DNA from: Bacillota bacterium
GTDB taxonomy: Bacteria; Bacillota; Clostridia; Christensenellales; Aristaeellaceae
Length of the DNA stretch: 8,506 nucleotides
Direction: 5' to 3'
NCBI GenBank assembly: GCA_023458835.1
Contig: JAEWWY010000129.1
Coordinates: 1 to 8,506 of the forward strand
Below are positions 6,486 to 8,506 of the stretch, one piece after another. Every line of letters starts with the position of its first letter. Position 1 is the stretch's first letter. Made by a program: the position numbers and the translations under genes. The notes below the pieces were generated by a model. That model was given only the letters and a program-made list of their open reading frames with translations. It had not been told where the DNA came from and ran no database searches.

Positions 6486-6497
6486 GATAAAAATCAC
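6484..6497. promoter_or_regulatory. Crp/Fnr-type operator, GTGAT-N4-ATCAC
   Basis: GTGATAAAAATCAC is a perfect two-fold symmetric site with exactly the Crp/Fnr half-site geometry. It matches the CRP consensus TGTGA-N6-TCACA at nine of ten positions and FNR TTGAT-N4-ATCAA at eight of ten. It lies between the divergent pflB and regulator genes, centred near -41 for pflB and near -58 to -61 for the regulator. The adjacent Crp/Fnr gene product is the obvious candidate ligand (inference). Confidence 0.65.
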
Positions 6498-6512
6498 AAT
6501 TCTCCGCCTGTG

Positions 6513-6542
6513 TTGACAGAAAAATGTGTTTGCCCGTATAGT
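6513..6542 (+). promoter_or_regulatory. Promoter of the Crp/Fnr regulator gene
   Basis: -35 TTGACA (6513-6518), 18-nt spacer, -10 TATAGT (6537-6542). The -35 is perfect and the -10 has five of six bases. A start near 6549 leaves a leader of about 24 nt and rules out starts upstream of 6573 in the same frame. Confidence 0.7.
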
Positions 6543-6555
6543 ATACCATGTGAAG

Positions 6556-6565
6556 AAAGGGGAGG
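6556..6565 (+). promoter_or_regulatory. Ribosome binding site fixing the regulator start
   Basis: AAAGGGGAGG lies 7 nt before ATG 6573. The reading frame is open back to ATG 6438, but that stretch contains the promoter and operator, so 6573 is the true start. Confidence 0.8.
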
Positions 6566-6572
6566 TCAGCCC

Positions 6573-7298
6573 ATGAATTGCAATTTGGACTGCGAGGATT
6601 GTTTACGGGAATTGTGCATGCATAAAGTGCCTCTTTTCGCCTCGCTGAGCTATGACGAGTTGAAAAGCATGGCGGACCATATGATATGCTGTACCTATGA
6701 AAAAGGAGAGCGGCTGCTTACACAGGGAGATATACCGCAGTCGTTCACCGTGATTCTGGAGGGAAGGGCCAAAGTCTGTACAATTTCGGCGGATGGCCGG
6801 GAGAAGATATTATCGATTCTTTCGGAAGGCGATTATTTTGGTGAACTGCACCTGTTTGGAAACCGGCAGTCCGCCTATTCGGTGGAGGCGCTGCAGCCCG
6901 TAAAAGCCTGGTTGTTCTCCAGGCGGCATTTCAGAGAACTGCTGACCGTTTTCCCGCAAATGGCTGCGCAATTGGTGGAGGAGCTGGGCAACCGCGTGAT
7001 TCAGTTGGAAAATGTGCTGCAAAGCTCCATGAGCAGCCGGGTGGATGCCAGGATCGCCGCGCTTTTGCTGGAGTTTTCCCAAAAGTATGGTACGGAAGGC
7101 CCCGAAGGACCAGAGATCGAACTGCCCTTGAGCCGGGAGGGCATGGCCAACTACCTGGGCATTGCCCGGGAGACCATGAGCCGCAAGCTTCGGCAAATGG
7201 AGGAAAGAGGCCTCCTTGCGGCCTGTGGCAACAAGCGCATGCGGCTGCTTCAGCCGGGAATACTGTCACAAATCGCCATGGGGAATGGGGAAGCGTGA
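6573..7298 (+). CDS. Crp/Fnr-family regulator with N-terminal cysteine cluster
   Basis: DNA-binding regulator of 241 residues, the usual length for the family. The N-terminus has Cys3, Cys7, Cys10 and Cys15 (C-x3-C-x2-C-x4-C), resembling the cluster-binding region of E. coli FNR; other cysteines at 39, 40 and 69 could supply a fourth ligand. A cyclic-nucleotide-type beta-roll spans about 20-115 (GDYFGELHLFG at 86-96), followed by the dimer helix (about 117-150) and a winged helix-turn-helix with LSREGMANYLGIARETMSRKL at 186-206. The recognition helix reads R199-E200-T-M-S203-R204: the Glu and Ser-Arg match FNR, while the first Arg matches CRP Arg180. It diverges from pflB across a shared palindromic operator and probably activates pflBA when oxygen is low. 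Oxygen or redox sensing by an iron-sulfur cluster is inferred; a disulfide switch is an alternative. The gene is monocistronic, closed by a strong terminator. Confidence 0.88.
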   Translation: MNCNLDCEDCLRELCMHKVPLFASLSYDELKSMADHMICCTYEKGERLLTQGDIPQSFTVILEGRAKVCTISADGREKILSILSEGDYFGELHLFGNRQSAYSVEALQPVKAWLFSRRHFRELLTVFPQMAAQLVEELGNRVIQLENVLQSSMSSRVDARIAALLLEFSQKYGTEGPEGPEIELPLSREGMANYLGIARETMSRKLRQMEERGLLAACGNKRMRLLQPGILSQIAMGNGEA

Positions 7299-7310
7299 TA
7301 TAGATACATC

Positions 7311-7348
7311 GTAAAAATACCCCTTGCAAAAGCAAGGGGCATTTTTAC
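7311..7348. terminator. Bidirectional intrinsic terminator
   Basis: Stem CCCCTTGC (7320-7327), loop AAAA, GCAAGGGG (7332-7339), flanked by GTAAAAAT (7311-7318) and ATTTTTAC (7341-7348), giving a near-perfect 17-bp stem with one mismatch. A U-tract follows the core in either direction, so it can end both the Crp/Fnr gene (plus) and the AbrB-like gene (minus). Confidence 0.88.
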
Positions 7349-7431
7349 CTGCAAGGGGCCATACAATGAACCGTTCAAAACCTCAGCACCTTGACAGATA
7401 GCCTTCCCAAGGGTTTGGGGGAGTGGATGCA

Positions 7432-7674
7432 TCAGCCCTTTTTAAGCTCTTCAAGGCAGGTTTTGCACACCAATTTCCCTTTGTACAGGATGACATCACG
7501 CGCATCATTGCAAAAGATACATGCCGGATGATACTTCTTGAGGATGATTTGATCACCGTCAACGAAAATCTCCAGTGTGTCTTTGATGGCGATGTCCATA
7601 GTCCTGCGCAGCTCGATGGGAATGACAATTCGACCCAGTTCGTCAAGCTTGCGGACGACACCTGTGGACTTCAT
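7432..7674 (-). CDS. abrB: AbrB/SpoVT-family transition-state regulator with four-Cys C-terminus
   Basis: Small DNA-binding regulator, 80 residues. The N-terminal swapped-hairpin domain (about 1-50) is nearly identical in pattern to Bacillus AbrB: MKSTGVVRKLDELGRIVIPI, then ELRRTMDI and DTLEIFVDGDQIILKKY. In place of the Bacillus C-terminal domain it has C52-x2-C55 and C70-x2-C73 separated by 14 residues, a zinc-ribbon-like arrangement I associate with clostridial AbrB proteins; metal binding is inferred. AbrB proteins repress post-exponential and sporulation genes during growth. ATG 7674 has an AAAGGAGG ribosome site (7688-7681) with 6-nt spacing and a strong upstream promoter. It diverges from spmA, so regulation of that promoter is plausible. 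Termination is probably at the shared hairpin 7311-7348, about 85 nt past the stop. Confidence 0.9.
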   Translation of the reverse strand: MKSTGVVRKLDELGRIVIPIELRRTMDIAIKDTLEIFVDGDQIILKKYHPACIFCNDARDVILYKGKLVCKTCLEELKKG

Positions 7675-7718
7675 GGAATCCCTCCTTTCCGGAAGCCCTA
7701 CATTAATTGAGGAACTAA

Positions 7719-7748
7719 CAATATTTTATCTGCTTTGTATGATACTGT
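7719..7748 (+). promoter_or_regulatory. Weak candidate sigma-E-like promoter for spmA
   Basis: CAATATT (7719-7725), 15-nt spacer, GATACTGT (7741-7748). These resemble the mother-cell sigma-E elements (-35 around ATATT, -10 CATACAnT) with mismatches in both boxes. It overlaps the abrB promoter on the other strand. No sigma-A-like promoter for spmA was seen. In Bacillus subtilis the spmAB genes are sporulation-expressed, which is the reason for considering it. Confidence 0.25.
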
Positions 7749-7751
7749 CAA
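7723..7751 (-). promoter_or_regulatory. Sigma-A promoter of the AbrB-like gene
   Basis: Minus strand: -35 TTGACA (7751-7746), 17-nt spacer, -10 TAAAAT (7728-7723). Near-consensus at optimal spacing, with a start near 7716 and a leader of about 41 nt. It should be a strong vegetative promoter, as expected for a transition-state regulator. Confidence 0.8.
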
Positions 7752-7810
7752 TACCATTTTCAGGATTATTTGCGAAGCAGTAAATAATTAACGAATGGCG
7801 GCGGTTTCTG

Positions 7811-8401
7811 ATGATGAATGCCATATGGGGTGGAATGATAGTTCTCGCCTTGCTTTTTGGCCTCTTCGGGGGAATGGTTGAACAATTGAATGATTCAATG
7901 ATTCAGGGCGCTGTGGAGGCCGTCTCCATCATACTCAAAATGGCTGGGGGATTTGCCGTCTGGTGCGGACTGATGGAAGTGCTAAAGCGCATAGGAGCGG
8001 TAGAGGGGCTCACAAAGCTGCTGCGGCCGGTGCTGAACTTCCTATTTCCCGACATAAAACGACAAGATACGCTGCGAAGCATTACCATGAATTTGTCTGC
8101 CAATATGCTGGGTTTGGGCAATGCCGCTACCCCTATGGGGGTGAAAGCCATGGGCCTGCTTTCCCAGGAAAATGGAAACATCGAAACAGCCAGCCGGGCC
8201 ATGTGCATGTTCCTGGTACTGAACGCCTCCAGCGTACAGCTATTCCCCGGCACCGTGATGACGCTTCGGATGGTGATGGGCTCCGCAAATCCCGGCGCCA
8301 TTATTTTTCCCACCCTGGTCGCTACGGCTGCCTCTACCGCCGCGGGCATTATATGCTGCTTCTTGCTGCAGGGGCGGGGAAGGGATCATGCGGATGGATA
8401 A
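7811..8401 (+). CDS. spmA: Spore maturation protein A
   Basis: Membrane protein of 196 residues, the same length as B. subtilis SpmA, which together with SpmB is needed for full dehydration of the spore core and hence heat resistance. The family hallmark NLSANMLGLGNAATPMGVKA is at 94-113, followed by a second conserved region (NASSVQLFPGTVMTLR, 138-153). Hydrophobic segments lie at about 4-23, 38-58, 133-151 and 162-185. The protein belongs to the nucleoside-recognition (Gate) membrane family; its transported or sensed ligand is unknown. The start is uncertain by one codon (ATG 7811 or 7814), because only a weak GGCGG-like ribosome site precedes them. It overlaps the start of spmB, indicating translational coupling. 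The dacB gene that precedes spmA in B. subtilis is not here; a divergent abrB-like gene takes its place. Confidence 0.93.
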   Translation: MMNAIWGGMIVLALLFGLFGGMVEQLNDSMIQGAVEAVSIILKMAGGFAVWCGLMEVLKRIGAVEGLTKLLRPVLNFLFPDIKRQDTLRSITMNLSANMLGLGNAATPMGVKAMGLLSQENGNIETASRAMCMFLVLNASSVQLFPGTVMTLRMVMGSANPGAIIFPTLVATAASTAAGIICCFLLQGRGRDHADG

Positions 8402-8506
8402 ATGGGTGCTGCCGGGGCTGATACTGTTCATTGTGGGGGCCGGGCTGATAAAAGGGGTGCCTGTGTATGATGCGTTCCTGGAAGGGGCCAAGGAGGGGCT
8501 CAAGAC
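8388..8506 (+). CDS. spmB: Spore maturation protein B (N-terminal part, runs off window)
   Basis: The partner of SpmA. Only the first 39 complete codons are visible: a short charged start, a hydrophobic segment (about residues 7-21) and VPVYDAFLEGAKEGLK (24-39), which matches the conserved VPTYESFVEGGKEG-type stretch of SpmB. The frame overlaps the end of spmA. Two in-frame ATGs are possible, 8388 and 8394. The AAGGG at 8380-8384 is only 3 nt from the first but 9 nt from the second, so 8394 may be the real start. The frame is open at the window edge. Confidence 0.88.
   Translation, partial: MRMDKWVLPGLILFIVGAGLIKGVPVYDAFLEGAKEGLK

Noticed and set aside
6438..6572. N-terminal extension of the Crp/Fnr gene to ATG 6438
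   Set aside because: The extension would translate the operator, the TTGACA/TATAGT promoter and the ribosome site. The family length and the strong Shine-Dalgarno sequence support ATG 6573.
7768..7780. Spo0A box near TTGCGAAG upstream of spmA/abrB
   Set aside because: Only about five of seven bases match TGTCGAA, and it lies upstream of the abrB promoter rather than downstream as in B. subtilis; this could easily be chance.

Overview
The window looks like a chromosomal segment from an anaerobic, endospore-forming Firmicute of the class Clostridia, with moderate GC. The evidence is a pyruvate formate-lyase (PFL) system with its activase, an AbrB-type transition-state regulator with a four-cysteine C-terminus, and the spore maturation pair spmA/spmB. 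Shine-Dalgarno sites are strong and several promoters are of the sigma-A type. Genus cannot be determined from the sequence alone.

Layout, left to right. (1) 1-503 (+): 3' part of an isoprenylcysteine carboxyl methyltransferase (ICMT)-like membrane methyltransferase, followed by an intrinsic terminator. (2) 504-858: intergenic region. Its minus strand carries a good promoter (TTGACA-N17-TATGAT) followed about 95 nt later by an intrinsic terminator, with no convincing ORF between them; this is a candidate unannotated small RNA. A plus-strand promoter for the next operon lies at its right end. (3) 859-3302 (+): a compact three-gene ABC-2 exporter operon with one ATPase and two different permeases, of the COG4586/COG4587/COG3694 type. 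(4) 3305-6411 (-): pflB then pflA, ending only 2 bp from the exporter operon in a tail-to-tail arrangement. (5) 6412-6572: divergent control region between pflB and a Crp/Fnr-family regulator. It holds a perfect GTGAT-N4-ATCAC palindrome placed where an activator of both genes could sit, and a long interrupted inverted repeat around the pflB -10. (6) 6573-7298 (+): Crp/Fnr regulator with an N-terminal cysteine cluster, closed by a bidirectional terminator shared with (7) 7432-7674 (-): the AbrB-like regulator. (8) 7811-8506 (+): spmA and the start of spmB, divergent from abrB.

How the genes may work together. The central block 3305-7298 reads as an anaerobic pyruvate module: PflB splits pyruvate to acetyl-CoA and formate, PflA installs its glycyl radical, and the neighbouring Fnr-like protein probably switches the operon on in response to oxygen or redox state (inference from gene order, operator and cysteines). 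The right block pairs a growth-phase regulator with spore-core dehydration genes. The left block is an exporter of unknown substrate. No mobile element, CRISPR array, tRNA or rRNA was seen. The most novel-looking items are the small RNA candidate at 587-681, the shared operator at 6484-6497 and the hybrid CRP/FNR recognition helix of the regulator.
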